From the NCBI RefSeq assembly GCF_000368785.1, contig NZ_KB849688.1, positions 442,849 to 506,848 on the forward strand: 64,000 bases of DNA, in the 5' to 3' direction. Positions 46,390 through 54,318 of the stretch are shown here, piece by piece (within the stretch, counting starts at the first letter, position 1; every line of letters begins with the position of its first letter). The notes under the pieces were generated by a model. That model saw only the letters and a list, made by a program, of their open reading frames with translations. It was not told the DNA's origin and ran no database searches. The position numbers and the translations under genes were made by a program. This stretch comes from Acinetobacter towneri DSM 14962 = CIP 107472. GTDB taxonomy: Bacteria > Pseudomonadota > Gammaproteobacteria > Pseudomonadales > Moraxellaceae.

Positions 46390-47880
46390 ATGAGCGCACT
46401 CAACCCCACCATTATTACTTTCCTGTTTTATATTGTCGCCATGATTGTCATTGGTTTATTGGCTTATCGCGCGACTCGAAATTTCTCGGACTACATTTTA
46501 GGTGGTCGTCGTCTTGGCAGTTTTGTCACCGCACTTTCTGCAGGCGCATCCGATATGAGTGGTTGGTTGCTGATGGGCTTGCCCGGTGCCATTTATCTTT
46601 CAGGTTTGTCTGAAATGTGGATTGCCGTTGGTCTGATTATTGGCGCATGGCTAAACTGGCTTTTGGTGGCAGGTCGTTTACGAGTACACACCGAAGTACA
46701 GCACAATGCACTGACTTTGCCTGATTATTTTTCTAACCGTTTTAATGATCAAAGAAAAATTTTAAGGATTGTATCTGCCTGCGTAATTCTAATTTTCTTT
46801 GCGATTTATTGTGCTTCGGGCATGGTTGCAGGTGCGCGCTTATTTGAAAGTATGTTTGATCTGCCTTATAGCACTGCATTGTGGATTAGTGCTATTGCCA
46901 CCATCAGCTATGTGTTTATTGGTGGTTTCTTGGCAGTCAGCTGGACGGACACCATTCAGGCTGGCTTGATGATTTTTGCGCTCTTGCTGACCCCTATCAT
47001 TACCCTACTCAGCTTTTCTGACCTAAGCCAAGTCACACTTGCTTTAGAAGCGGCTCGTCCGCAGGCGCTGAATTTAGTCAGTGATTTAAGCTGGGTCGCG
47101 ATCATTTCCCTCATGGCATGGGGCTTAGGCTATTTTGGACAGCCGCATATTTTAGTGCGTTTTATGGCGGTTGATTCAGTCAAGTCTATTCCGAATGCAC
47201 GTCGTATTGGCATGACATGGATGACACTATGTTTAGGCGGTGCGGTGGCTGCGGGCTTTTTTGGTATCGCCTACTTCCAGCAACATCCTGAACTGGCAGG
47301 TGTGGTCAATGCCAACCCTGAAACAGTATTTATGGAACTGACCAAAATCCTGTTTAATCCGTGGGTGGCAGGTGTGGTACTGGCTGCAATTTTAGCTGCT
47401 GTGATGAGTACCCTAAGCTGTCAACTTTTGGTCTGTTCAAGTACTTTAACCGAAGATTTTTACAAATCGTTCCTGCGTAAAAATGCCTCACAAAATGAAT
47501 TGGTGTGGGTCGGACGCGGCATGGTACTCATGATTGCGCTGCTTGCTATTTGGATGGCGGGTAATCCTGAATCAAAAGTCTTGGGATTGGTTTCTTATGC
47601 TTGGGCAGGCTTCGGTGCAGCATTTGGTCCACTAATCATTTTGTCTTTGTTCTGGAAACGCATGACTTTAAATGGTGCATTGGCGGGGATGGTTGTCGGC
47701 GCACTTATGGTCATTCTTTGGAAAAACCTTTGGGCAGATACAGGTATTTATGAAATTATTCCGGGCTTTGTCTGTTCTTGGATTGCGATTGTCGTAGTGA
47801 GTTTATTGGGCAAAGCGCCAAGTCATGAAGTGACAGACCGTTTTGAACAGGCCGATCAGCTATATAAAGAATCGCACTAA
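46390..47880 (+). CDS. putP: Sodium/proline symporter PutP
   Basis: Sodium:solute symporter (SSS family), 496 aa, ~13 TM helices. RNFSDYILGGRRLGSFVTALSAGASDMSGWL near residues 30-60 carries the sodium- and proline-binding residues of PutP, and GYFGQPHILVRFMA and the long VLAAILAAVMSTLSCQLLV helix are also characteristic. It imports proline, for nutrition or osmoprotection. putA is not adjacent here. A bidirectional terminator separates it from the convergent bfmS-like gene. Confidence 0.93.
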   Translation: MSALNPTIITFLFYIVAMIVIGLLAYRATRNFSDYILGGRRLGSFVTALSAGASDMSGWLLMGLPGAIYLSGLSEMWIAVGLIIGAWLNWLLVAGRLRVHTEVQHNALTLPDYFSNRFNDQRKILRIVSACVILIFFAIYCASGMVAGARLFESMFDLPYSTALWISAIATISYVFIGGFLAVSWTDTIQAGLMIFALLLTPIITLLSFSDLSQVTLALEAARPQALNLVSDLSWVAIISLMAWGLGYFGQPHILVRFMAVDSVKSIPNARRIGMTWMTLCLGGAVAAGFFGIAYFQQHPELAGVVNANPETVFMELTKILFNPWVAGVVLAAILAAVMSTLSCQLLVCSSTLTEDFYKSFLRKNASQNELVWVGRGMVLMIALLAIWMAGNPESKVLGLVSYAWAGFGAAFGPLIILSLFWKRMTLNGALAGMVVGALMVILWKNLWADTGIYEIIPGFVCSWIAIVVVSLLGKAPSHEVTDRFEQADQLYKESH

Positions 47881-47916
47881 GTTATAGATTGATCTGCATA
47901 GAGATAAAAAAGCGAT

Positions 47917-47950
47917 AAAAAACCAGTGCCTTGAACTGCACTGGTTTTTA
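47917..47950. terminator. Bidirectional terminator between putP and bfmS
   Basis: 12-bp stem AAAAACCAGTGC/GCACTGGTTTTT with an 8-nt loop, symmetric A- and T-runs. Confidence 0.9.
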
Positions 47951-47979
47951 TGTCTGAGAAAAGTTTTAGTACACTCAAA

Positions 47980-49647
47980 TCAAGTCAATGAATCTGTAGT
48001 TTTCTCTTTCTCTGCTGCGACTTTTTTTCTTGCCTTACTAAACCGTTTGGCAGGCCAAACCATCATAAAACGTGCACCACCCAAGTTTGGACTCTGATCG
48101 ACTTCAATTTTCCCACCAAACCAATAAGCAATACGGCTCACAATAGATAAACCTAAACCATAACCACCTGAAGCACGGGTGCGGCTGTCATCTAAACGAG
48201 CAAAGGCTTCAAATACACGTTCTCGGTCTTGTTCGGGAATCCCCGGCCCATCATCTTCCACACAAACATAGGCCATGCCTTGTTCGTTAATACCGCCACT
48301 GATCAAGACTTTATGGTCACAGTAACGGACTGCATTGCCCACCAAGTTCTGTACCACACGGTGCAAGTAACGGCGTTCAGCTTCCACTTCCAAAGTCACA
48401 GGTGGTGCAAGCAACTGAATATCTTTTTGGGTTTTCAATGCTTCTGTTTCCGTAGCCACCTGCTCTAGCACTTCAACCAAAACGATCTTTTCAATTTCTA
48501 AAGATGGCATGCCCTGTTCAAGTTTGGCATAGGTCATGATCTCATCAATCAAGGTGTTTAAAGCCTCAATATCTTTATCAATCATTTCGACTTGCTGTAA
48601 GCGATATTCGTAATCATCTTCTTCTGCCAGCATTTCCATACCAAAACGAATACGTGCCACAGGCGTGCGCAGCTCATGCGATACAGCGCGCATCAGTTCA
48701 CGCTGCGCCTCAATCAAACGCTGAATATGGTCGGACATGCTGTTATAACTAGATGCCAAACTTGCCATTTCATCTGTGCCATCTACAGGCAAACGCATGT
48801 TTAAATCACCCGATTTGGTGCGGTTTAAGGCATAGTTCACTTGGCGGATCTTACGTTGCATAGGCAAGATCAAACCATAAACCCCCAAGCTCAACATAAA
48901 CATACTGAGCAAGGTAATGCCTGCTGCCAACTGGAATGGCATCCAGTTAAATAACGGCACAGGCCCTAAAACCAAGACTTCTGAGGGTGAATTTGGCATC
49001 GGTGACACAATCGAGATGGTTGTACCACGCACGGTGGCATTGTCACGATATAAAATAATGCTGTGATCGAGTCTTAAACGCCCAATCTGTTCAGAATCGA
49101 GTGGCAGTTCCTGAATATTTTTAATATTGACCGGATAAGAAAAGTGCTGCTGAATTTTGGCTAGATATTCTTTTTCCTGACCCGGGTAATACACCAAATA
49201 ATCTAAAACAAAAATCGGCAAAGCTTTCATTTGCCGTTCTGTAATTTTATCTGCCTTGATATATAAATAATGAGTTGGATCATCTTTCATGCCCAAAATA
49301 ATATAGGCAATCATATTTTCGGCATCATAGCGCACAGCGGCTTTACGTTCGTTAATCCGTCGAAGCTCTGTGCGCGACAAATCTACTTTGTCTGCCTGCA
49401 CATAATAGATGGGCAATTCTAGCAAATCGGATGCATCAGAAATCCAGTCTTTCTTTTGCTGTTCGTTTTGTTGTCGTGCAATCCCTTCACTAATAATATA
49501 AGCCATACCATCAGTTAAAGACTCACGATATTCTTGCGCACGCTGATAGTTGATGATTTGCACCAATAAGTAAGCCAAAATGGCAACTACTGCAACTAAG
49601 ATCACCAATCCTGCATAGATGCGCAAGAATATACTGTGTTTAAGCAC
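47980..49647 (-). CDS. bfmS: Sensor histidine kinase, BfmS-like
   Basis: Inner-membrane sensor of the BfmRS system, which in Acinetobacter controls biofilm formation, capsule, envelope stress and virulence. The 555-aa protein has an N-terminal TM helix (~9-27), a periplasmic sensor region (~30-235), a second TM helix (~236-258), HAMP, the HisKA box AVSHELRTPVARI with phospho-acceptor His324, and a HATPase domain (NLVGNAVRYC, DDGPGIP, GGYGLGLSI). It lies 63 bp downstream of bfmR in the same operon. No disruption is visible. Confidence 0.92.
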   Translation of the reverse strand: MLKHSIFLRIYAGLVILVAVVAILAYLLVQIINYQRAQEYRESLTDGMAYIISEGIARQQNEQQKKDWISDASDLLELPIYYVQADKVDLSRTELRRINERKAAVRYDAENMIAYIILGMKDDPTHYLYIKADKITERQMKALPIFVLDYLVYYPGQEKEYLAKIQQHFSYPVNIKNIQELPLDSEQIGRLRLDHSIILYRDNATVRGTTISIVSPMPNSPSEVLVLGPVPLFNWMPFQLAAGITLLSMFMLSLGVYGLILPMQRKIRQVNYALNRTKSGDLNMRLPVDGTDEMASLASSYNSMSDHIQRLIEAQRELMRAVSHELRTPVARIRFGMEMLAEEDDYEYRLQQVEMIDKDIEALNTLIDEIMTYAKLEQGMPSLEIEKIVLVEVLEQVATETEALKTQKDIQLLAPPVTLEVEAERRYLHRVVQNLVGNAVRYCDHKVLISGGINEQGMAYVCVEDDGPGIPEQDRERVFEAFARLDDSRTRASGGYGLGLSIVSRIAYWFGGKIEVDQSPNLGGARFMMVWPAKRFSKARKKVAAEKEKTTDSLT

Positions 49648-49710
49648 AAAACCCGTCCTATGTGACTTATTTTATATTTGAGTCGGTATTTAACTCAGAA
49701 AAAAAGCGTA

Positions 49711-50427
49711 TTACATGCCGTTGGTTTCTTTAACGAATAAATAACCTTTACTGCGCACAGTTTTAATACGTTTTGGATTTTCAGGATCATCGCCAATTTT
49801 TGGACGAATACGTGAAATACGCACGTCAATTGAACGGTCTTGACCATCATATTCAATGCCGCGCAGACGCTCAAAAATATCTTCTCGAGATAAAATACGC
49901 CCCGCATTCGAAGCCAATAACCATAGCAAGTCATATTCTGCGCTAGTGAAATCAACCAACTCACCATTTAAAGTCACAGCACGGCCGCCGTTATCAATCA
50001 CTAAATCATCAAATTCAATACGCTGTGCGACTTCATCTTCAGTCACTTTGTCGGTACGGCGTAATAAAGCACGAATACGCGCCAATAACACACGTGGTTG
50101 AACAGGTTTTGCGACATAGTCATCTGCACCCATTTCCAGACCTAGCACCTGATCCATATCTTCGGTACGAGCCGTAAGCATTAAAATTGGTTGATGATAA
50201 TGTGGACGAACTTCACGACAAATGGTTAAACCATCTGCGCCTGGTAACATCACATCTAGCACCACAAGGTCGGGTTGCTCTGCAATAATACGGCGAATGG
50301 CACGGTTGCCATCCGGCTCTACCCCAACTTCCAAACCATTGCGAATTAAGTATTCCTGCGTAAGACGTGCAAGGCGTTCATCATCTTCAACAATTAAAAT
50401 TTTTGGTAACTTTTCTTCTTGACTCAT
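49711..50427 (-). CDS. bfmR: OmpR-family response regulator, BfmR-like
   Basis: Partner of the kinase. The 238-aa protein has a receiver domain (VEDDERLARL, phospho-acceptor Asp58 in VLDVMLPG, conserved Lys in DDYVAKPV) and a winged-helix DNA-binding domain (TSAEYDLLWLLASNAGRILSR). Sequence and gene order match BfmR of Acinetobacter. The start MSQEEKLPKIL has AGGGACAGG upstream. Its leader carries two inverted repeats that could serve for autoregulation. Confidence 0.94.
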   Translation of the reverse strand: MSQEEKLPKILIVEDDERLARLTQEYLIRNGLEVGVEPDGNRAIRRIIAEQPDLVVLDVMLPGADGLTICREVRPHYHQPILMLTARTEDMDQVLGLEMGADDYVAKPVQPRVLLARIRALLRRTDKVTEDEVAQRIEFDDLVIDNGGRAVTLNGELVDFTSAEYDLLWLLASNAGRILSREDIFERLRGIEYDGQDRSIDVRISRIRPKIGDDPENPKRIKTVRSKGYLFVKETNGM

Positions 50428-50449
50428 AACCTGTCCCTTTATTGGATTC

Positions 50450-50481
50450 GACCTATCCTTTTAAAATCTGAGAGATAGGTC
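50450..50481. promoter_or_regulatory. Inverted repeat in the bfmR leader
   Basis: GACCTATC (50450-50457) and GATAGGTC (50474-50481) are exact inverses 16 nt apart, 22 bp before the bfmR start. It may form an mRNA hairpin just ahead of the ribosome site or be an operator. Confidence 0.45.
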
Positions 50482-50506
50482 TTGATATAATTTGCAATAT
50501 ACACAC

Positions 50507-50521
50507 GTTTACATTGTAAAC
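50507..50521. promoter_or_regulatory. 15-bp palindrome upstream of bfmR
   Basis: GTTTACA-T-TGTAAAC is a perfect palindrome 80 bp before the bfmR start. On the minus strand it overlaps a possible -35 (TTGTTT), with TATATT 16 bp later. A site for autoregulation is plausible. Confidence 0.5.
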
Positions 50522-50715
50522 AAGATACTGTTCACCAAACTGATACATCTGCGTATTATTTTGTTATATTTTTATTAAGCATTGAATTTATAGCACTTTT
50601 CTAGTTTTGGTGATTTTTAAACAGATTTAAGAAATATAAAGTTACAAAATGGGTATTTTTTGCACTAGATCAAGCCTTTGCCGCCTTTGGAAAAATTATC
50701 TCACAACTTTTAAAG

Positions 50716-50736
50716 TTATCCACAAGGTTATCTATA
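50716..50736 (+). promoter_or_regulatory. DnaA box pair upstream of nrdA
   Basis: TTATCCACA (50716-50724) is a perfect DnaA box. TTATCTATA (50728-50736) follows 3 nt later in the same orientation with two mismatches. DnaA regulates nrdAB in E. coli through such boxes; here they lie ~150 bp upstream of the predicted promoter. Confidence 0.55.
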
Positions 50737-50866
50737 AGCAGTTTTTCCGAGCTTTGCTATGCTATGCCCTTGTCTGATAAGGCTTATAGCCCAAAGGACA
50801 AAATTCGGTATTTTTGAGATAAATTTGAATCCTAAAATAGTCAAAATTTAAAAGAAAAAGTCAATA

Positions 50867-50931
50867 TTGATCTACCCTCAATTTTCCCGTATCTTGTGTT
50901 CAATTCAATTTTAAACCACTAAGTCTTGTGT
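50867..50931 (+). promoter_or_regulatory. nrdA promoter overlapped by two NrdR-like boxes
   Basis: TTGATC (50867-50872), a 17-bp spacer, and TATCTT (50890-50895) form a sigma-70 promoter. Two 16-bp sites resembling the NrdR box (ACACWATATATWGTGT) lie at 50884-50899 (TTCCCGTATCTTGTGT, about 10 of 16 positions) and 50916-50931 (CCACTAAGTCTTGTGT, about 12 of 16). They are exactly 32 bp apart, three helical turns. The first covers the -10. NrdR normally uses such a tandem pair to repress nrd genes when dATP is high. Confidence 0.62.
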
Positions 50932-51016
50932 TTATCCCTCAATCACTGCGGCCTAAATTTTGCCCAGTTTAATGGTCCATAAACATAACAATAGATGACA
51001 ATGGAGCTATGCTGAC

Positions 51017-53848
51017 ATGAGCGTAATCACCTCACCCCCTGGTCAATTACAAGTGATTAAACGCACTGGTGATGTTGCCGCTTTTGATGCTGAAAAAATT
51101 GCAGTTGCAATTGGCAAAGCGTTTTTGGCTGTAGAAGGTCAACAAAGCGCCGATTCAAGCCGCATTCATGATCGGATCGAACAACTGACTGAAATGGTGT
51201 TGAACACATTCAACCGCCGTTTACCGTCTGGCGGAACCATTCACATTGAAGAAATTCAAGACCAAGTTGAACTTGCGCTCATGCGTACAGGCGAGCAAAA
51301 AGTTGCTCGTGCTTATGTCATCTACCGTGAACAACGCTCAGAAGCACGTAAGCAAGCAGGTGAAAACCATCACCCAACTTTACAAGTCACTGATGCAAAC
51401 GGTCAGCTTAAACCACTAGATTTAGGTGCTTTAAAAGCAACCGTGAATAAAGCGGCAGAAGGTTTAGAAGGCATTGATGTAGATGCCATCATTGATGAAA
51501 CCGTGAAAAACCTCTACAACGGTGTAAAAGAGTCTGACATCTCAACCACCATGATGATGGCGACCCGTACCCGTATTGAGCAAGAGCCGAACTATACTTA
51601 TGTGACTGCGCGTTTATTGCGTAATGACTTGGTGGCAACAGGTTTAGAGTTTTTAGGTTTAGCAACAGATACACCTGAAGGCGAAGCATTAGAAACTTTC
51701 CTGAAAAAAGGTGTTGAGCTTGATTTGCTTTCTGCAGACTTACTTGAGTTTGACCTTGCCAAACTTGCTGCAGCGATTCAACCTGAGCGCTCAAACCAGT
51801 TTACCTATTTAGGTCTGCAAACCTTATTTGACCGTTATTTCATTCACTCAAATGGCGTACGCTTTGAACTTCCACAATTGTTCTTTATGCGTGTATCAAT
51901 GGGTCTGGCGCTCAATGAAGATGACCGTGAAGCACGTGCAATCGAGTTCTATAACTTATTGTCTAGCTTCGACTACATGGCATCTACGCCTACCCTGTTT
52001 AACTCAGGTACGCTACGCCCACAGTTATCAAGCTGTTACTTAACTACAATTTCCGATGACCTTTACAACATTTATGGCGCAATGCGTGACAACGCAATGC
52101 TGTCTAAATGGGCAGGTGGTTTAGGTAATGACTGGACGCCAGTACGTGCCTTGAACTCCTATATCAAAGGAACTAACGGTAAATCTCAAGGTGTTGTTCC
52201 GTTCCTTAAAGTGGCGAACGATACTGCTGTTGCGGTCAATCAAGGTGGTAAGCGTAAAGGTGCGGTATGTGCGTACTTAGAAACCTGGCACTTAGACATC
52301 GAAGAATTCCTAGAGCTGCGTAAAAACACAGGGGATGACCGTCGTCGTACCCATGATATGAACACAGCCAACTGGGTACCTGACTTGTTCATGCAACGTG
52401 TCTTTGAAGATGCAGAATGGACATTGTTTACGCCATCTGAAACACCAGACCTACACGACTTGACGGGCGAAGCTTTTGCTGAGCGTTATGCGTACTACGA
52501 AAGCATTGCTAAAGAAACTAACATGCTGCATAAAAAACTTCGTGCGAAGGACTTATGGCGCAAAATGTTGTCAATGTTGTTTGAAACAGGTCACCCGTGG
52601 ATCACATTCAAAGACGTATGTAACTTACGTTCACCGCAACAACACGTTGGTGTAGTGCACTCATCTAACTTGTGTACTGAAATTACCCTCAATACTAACC
52701 AAGATGAAATCGCGGTATGTAACTTGGGTTCTATCAACCTTGTACAACACGTTCAAGGTGGTGTGTTAGACCGTGAAAAATTAGCACGTACTATTAAAAC
52801 TGCAGTGCGTATGCTCGACAACGTCATCGACATTAACTACTACGCTGTACCACAAGCACGTAATTCAAACTTGAAACATCGTCCTGTAGGTATGGGAATC
52901 ATGGGCTTCCAAGATGCGCTTTATGAGATGAACTTGGCTTATGGTTCAGATGCTGCAGTTGAATTTGCCGATGAATCTATGGAAGTAATCAGCTACTACG
53001 CGATTCAAACGTCTAGCGACTTGGCGGTTGAGCGTGGTACTTACGAAACATTTAAAGGTTCATTGTGGGATCAAGGTATCTTACCAATTGACTCTTTAGA
53101 CATTGTGGCGAAATCACGTCCAGAACGTATGTTTGAAGTAGATCGTACACAGCGTTTAGATTGGGACAGCTTACGTGCCAAAGTTCAAAAAGACGGTATG
53201 CGTAACTCAAATGTGATGGCGATTGCACCGACTGCAACCATTTCAAATATTTGTGGCGTTTCTCAGTCTATTGAGCCGACATTCCAGAACTTATATGTGA
53301 AGTCGAACTTGTCTGGTGAATTTACAGTAATCAATCCTTACCTTGTTCGTGCATTGAAAGCGCGTGATTTGTGGGATTCTGTAATGGTGAATGACCTGAA
53401 ACACTTTGAAGGTTCAGTACAAAAAATTTCACGTATTCCTGAAGAATTGAAAGCAATTTTCGCGACTGCGTTTGAAGTTGAGCCACGCTGGATTGTAGAT
53501 GCAGCATCACGTCGTCAAAAATGGATTGATCAAGCGCAATCGTTGAACTTGTACATTGCAGGTGCAAACGGTAAGAAACTTGACCTGACTTACAAAATGG
53601 CATGGTTACGTGGTCTGAAAACCACCTACTACCTACGTGCATTAGGTGCGACTTCTGCAGAGAAATCGACTATTAACACGGGCGCATTGAACGCAGTAAA
53701 ACCTGCAACTGTTACGGCAGCACCTGTTGCAGCGGTAGCGCAGGAAATTAAACCTGAAGTTCCTGCAGAGGAAGACGGCTTTGCAAATGCAGCGCCAGTG
53801 CCACAAGCATGCAGCATTGACAACCCTGATTGTGAGGCTTGTCAATAA
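51017..53848 (+). CDS. nrdA: Ribonucleoside-diphosphate reductase class Ia, alpha subunit
   Basis: Reduces ribonucleotides to deoxyribonucleotides with NrdB. The 943-aa protein is longer than E. coli NrdA (761 aa) because two ATP-cone domains precede the barrel: one at ~10-105 (VIKRTGDVAAFDAEKIAVAI) and a second at ~130-205 (LKPLDLGALKATVNKAAEGL, NYTYVTARLL). Such double cones are known in Pseudomonas NrdA, where the first binds dATP/ATP. Active-site parts include SSCYLTT, SNLCTEITLN and AVCNLGSINL, and the C-terminus DCEACQ has the redox-transfer cysteines. GGAG lies 10 nt before ATG. Confidence 0.96.
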   Translation: MSVITSPPGQLQVIKRTGDVAAFDAEKIAVAIGKAFLAVEGQQSADSSRIHDRIEQLTEMVLNTFNRRLPSGGTIHIEEIQDQVELALMRTGEQKVARAYVIYREQRSEARKQAGENHHPTLQVTDANGQLKPLDLGALKATVNKAAEGLEGIDVDAIIDETVKNLYNGVKESDISTTMMMATRTRIEQEPNYTYVTARLLRNDLVATGLEFLGLATDTPEGEALETFLKKGVELDLLSADLLEFDLAKLAAAIQPERSNQFTYLGLQTLFDRYFIHSNGVRFELPQLFFMRVSMGLALNEDDREARAIEFYNLLSSFDYMASTPTLFNSGTLRPQLSSCYLTTISDDLYNIYGAMRDNAMLSKWAGGLGNDWTPVRALNSYIKGTNGKSQGVVPFLKVANDTAVAVNQGGKRKGAVCAYLETWHLDIEEFLELRKNTGDDRRRTHDMNTANWVPDLFMQRVFEDAEWTLFTPSETPDLHDLTGEAFAERYAYYESIAKETNMLHKKLRAKDLWRKMLSMLFETGHPWITFKDVCNLRSPQQHVGVVHSSNLCTEITLNTNQDEIAVCNLGSINLVQHVQGGVLDREKLARTIKTAVRMLDNVIDINYYAVPQARNSNLKHRPVGMGIMGFQDALYEMNLAYGSDAAVEFADESMEVISYYAIQTSSDLAVERGTYETFKGSLWDQGILPIDSLDIVAKSRPERMFEVDRTQRLDWDSLRAKVQKDGMRNSNVMAIAPTATISNICGVSQSIEPTFQNLYVKSNLSGEFTVINPYLVRALKARDLWDSVMVNDLKHFEGSVQKISRIPEELKAIFATAFEVEPRWIVDAASRRQKWIDQAQSLNLYIAGANGKKLDLTYKMAWLRGLKTTYYLRALGATSAEKSTINTGALNAVKPATVTAAPVAAVAQEIKPEVPAEEDGFANAAPVPQACSIDNPDCEACQ

Positions 53849-53959
53849 ATGACTATTCCATATTTTCTTGTACTACTTATTGTAATTTTATTATTGATAG
53901 TATTATTCATGGCAGTATTTACCGCCTTAATAGTTGCTATCAAAGGCGATGAGAAATAG
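53849..53959 (+). CDS. Candidate 36-aa membrane microprotein between nrdA and nrdB
   Basis: The ATG begins on the base after the nrdA stop (TAAATG). The 36-aa product starts MTIPYFLVLLIVILLL, is almost wholly hydrophobic up to residue 31 and ends IKGDEK, i.e. a single TM helix with a polar tail. Translation could be coupled to nrdA; a GAGG lies 12 nt upstream. Its role is unknown and expression is not proven. It may simply be a chance ORF, but its position and composition argue otherwise. Confidence 0.5.
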   Translation: MTIPYFLVLLIVILLLIVLFMAVFTALIVAIKGDEK

Positions 53960-53971
53960 TAAACATATTTT

Positions 53972-53999
53972 ATCCATGCATGATTAATCATGCATGGAT
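53972..53999. promoter_or_regulatory. 28-bp perfect palindrome between nrdA and nrdB
   Basis: ATCCATGCATGATT (53972-53985) is followed directly by its exact inverse (53986-53999), with TTTT upstream and TTAG downstream. As RNA it forms a long hairpin that may partly terminate or stabilise the nrdA transcript; as DNA it could be an operator. Confidence 0.6.
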
Positions 54000-54044
54000 T
54001 TAGTACAAGAAAATGGATTGTTAAATTAATAAGGAAACCACTAC

Positions 54045-54179
54045 ATGCCACACATGACCCACAACTATATGTTAGGACTCGCGGTCTTGCTGGTTTCCTT
54101 TGTAGTGTTGTTTTACGCACCAATTGCTTACTTTTGGGTACAAGCGGCAAAACAACAGCGAAAGCAAAATAAGTCGTGA
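54045..54179 (+). CDS. Candidate 44-aa single-TM microprotein before nrdB
   Basis: ATG 54045 has a good ribosome site (AAGGA at 54031-54035, 9 nt away). The product starts MPHMTHNYMLGLAVLLV, has one TM helix (residues ~8-32, ending YAPIAYFW) and a basic tail rich in Gln and Lys (AAKQQRKQNKS). It fits the pattern of bitopic small membrane proteins. It lies 139 bp before nrdB in the same direction. An internal ATG at 54054 could be the start instead. Function unknown. Confidence 0.6.
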   Translation: MPHMTHNYMLGLAVLLVSFVVLFYAPIAYFWVQAAKQQRKQNKS

Positions 54180-54318
54180 GCACATTGGTCGGAATGTACA
54201 TTTTTCAGACCAAGATGAGCAAAACTTAATTTTGCTTTCACAAATTAAGCGTATATTAAGACATCTCAGCGTAGCTGGATGTCCATAAAAGATATAAAGC
54301 AACGAAGAGAGAATTGAT

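Larger units (their letters stand above)
50428..51016. other. Divergent regulatory region between bfmR and nrdA
   Basis: 589 bp of non-coding DNA. It holds two inverted repeats near bfmR (50450-50481, 50507-50521), DnaA boxes (50716-50736), and the nrdA promoter with two NrdR-like boxes (50867-50931). The A/T-rich part 50540-50660 has no feature I can name. Confidence 0.6.

Noticed and set aside
46305-46613. 102-aa ORF overlapping the putP start
   Set aside because: It is in a different frame over the PutP N-terminus and has no family features.
53849-54318. Frameshifted extension of nrdA or nrdB in the gap
   Set aside because: NrdA ends with its usual cysteine-containing tail and NrdB is complete; the two small frames code for unrelated hydrophobic peptides.
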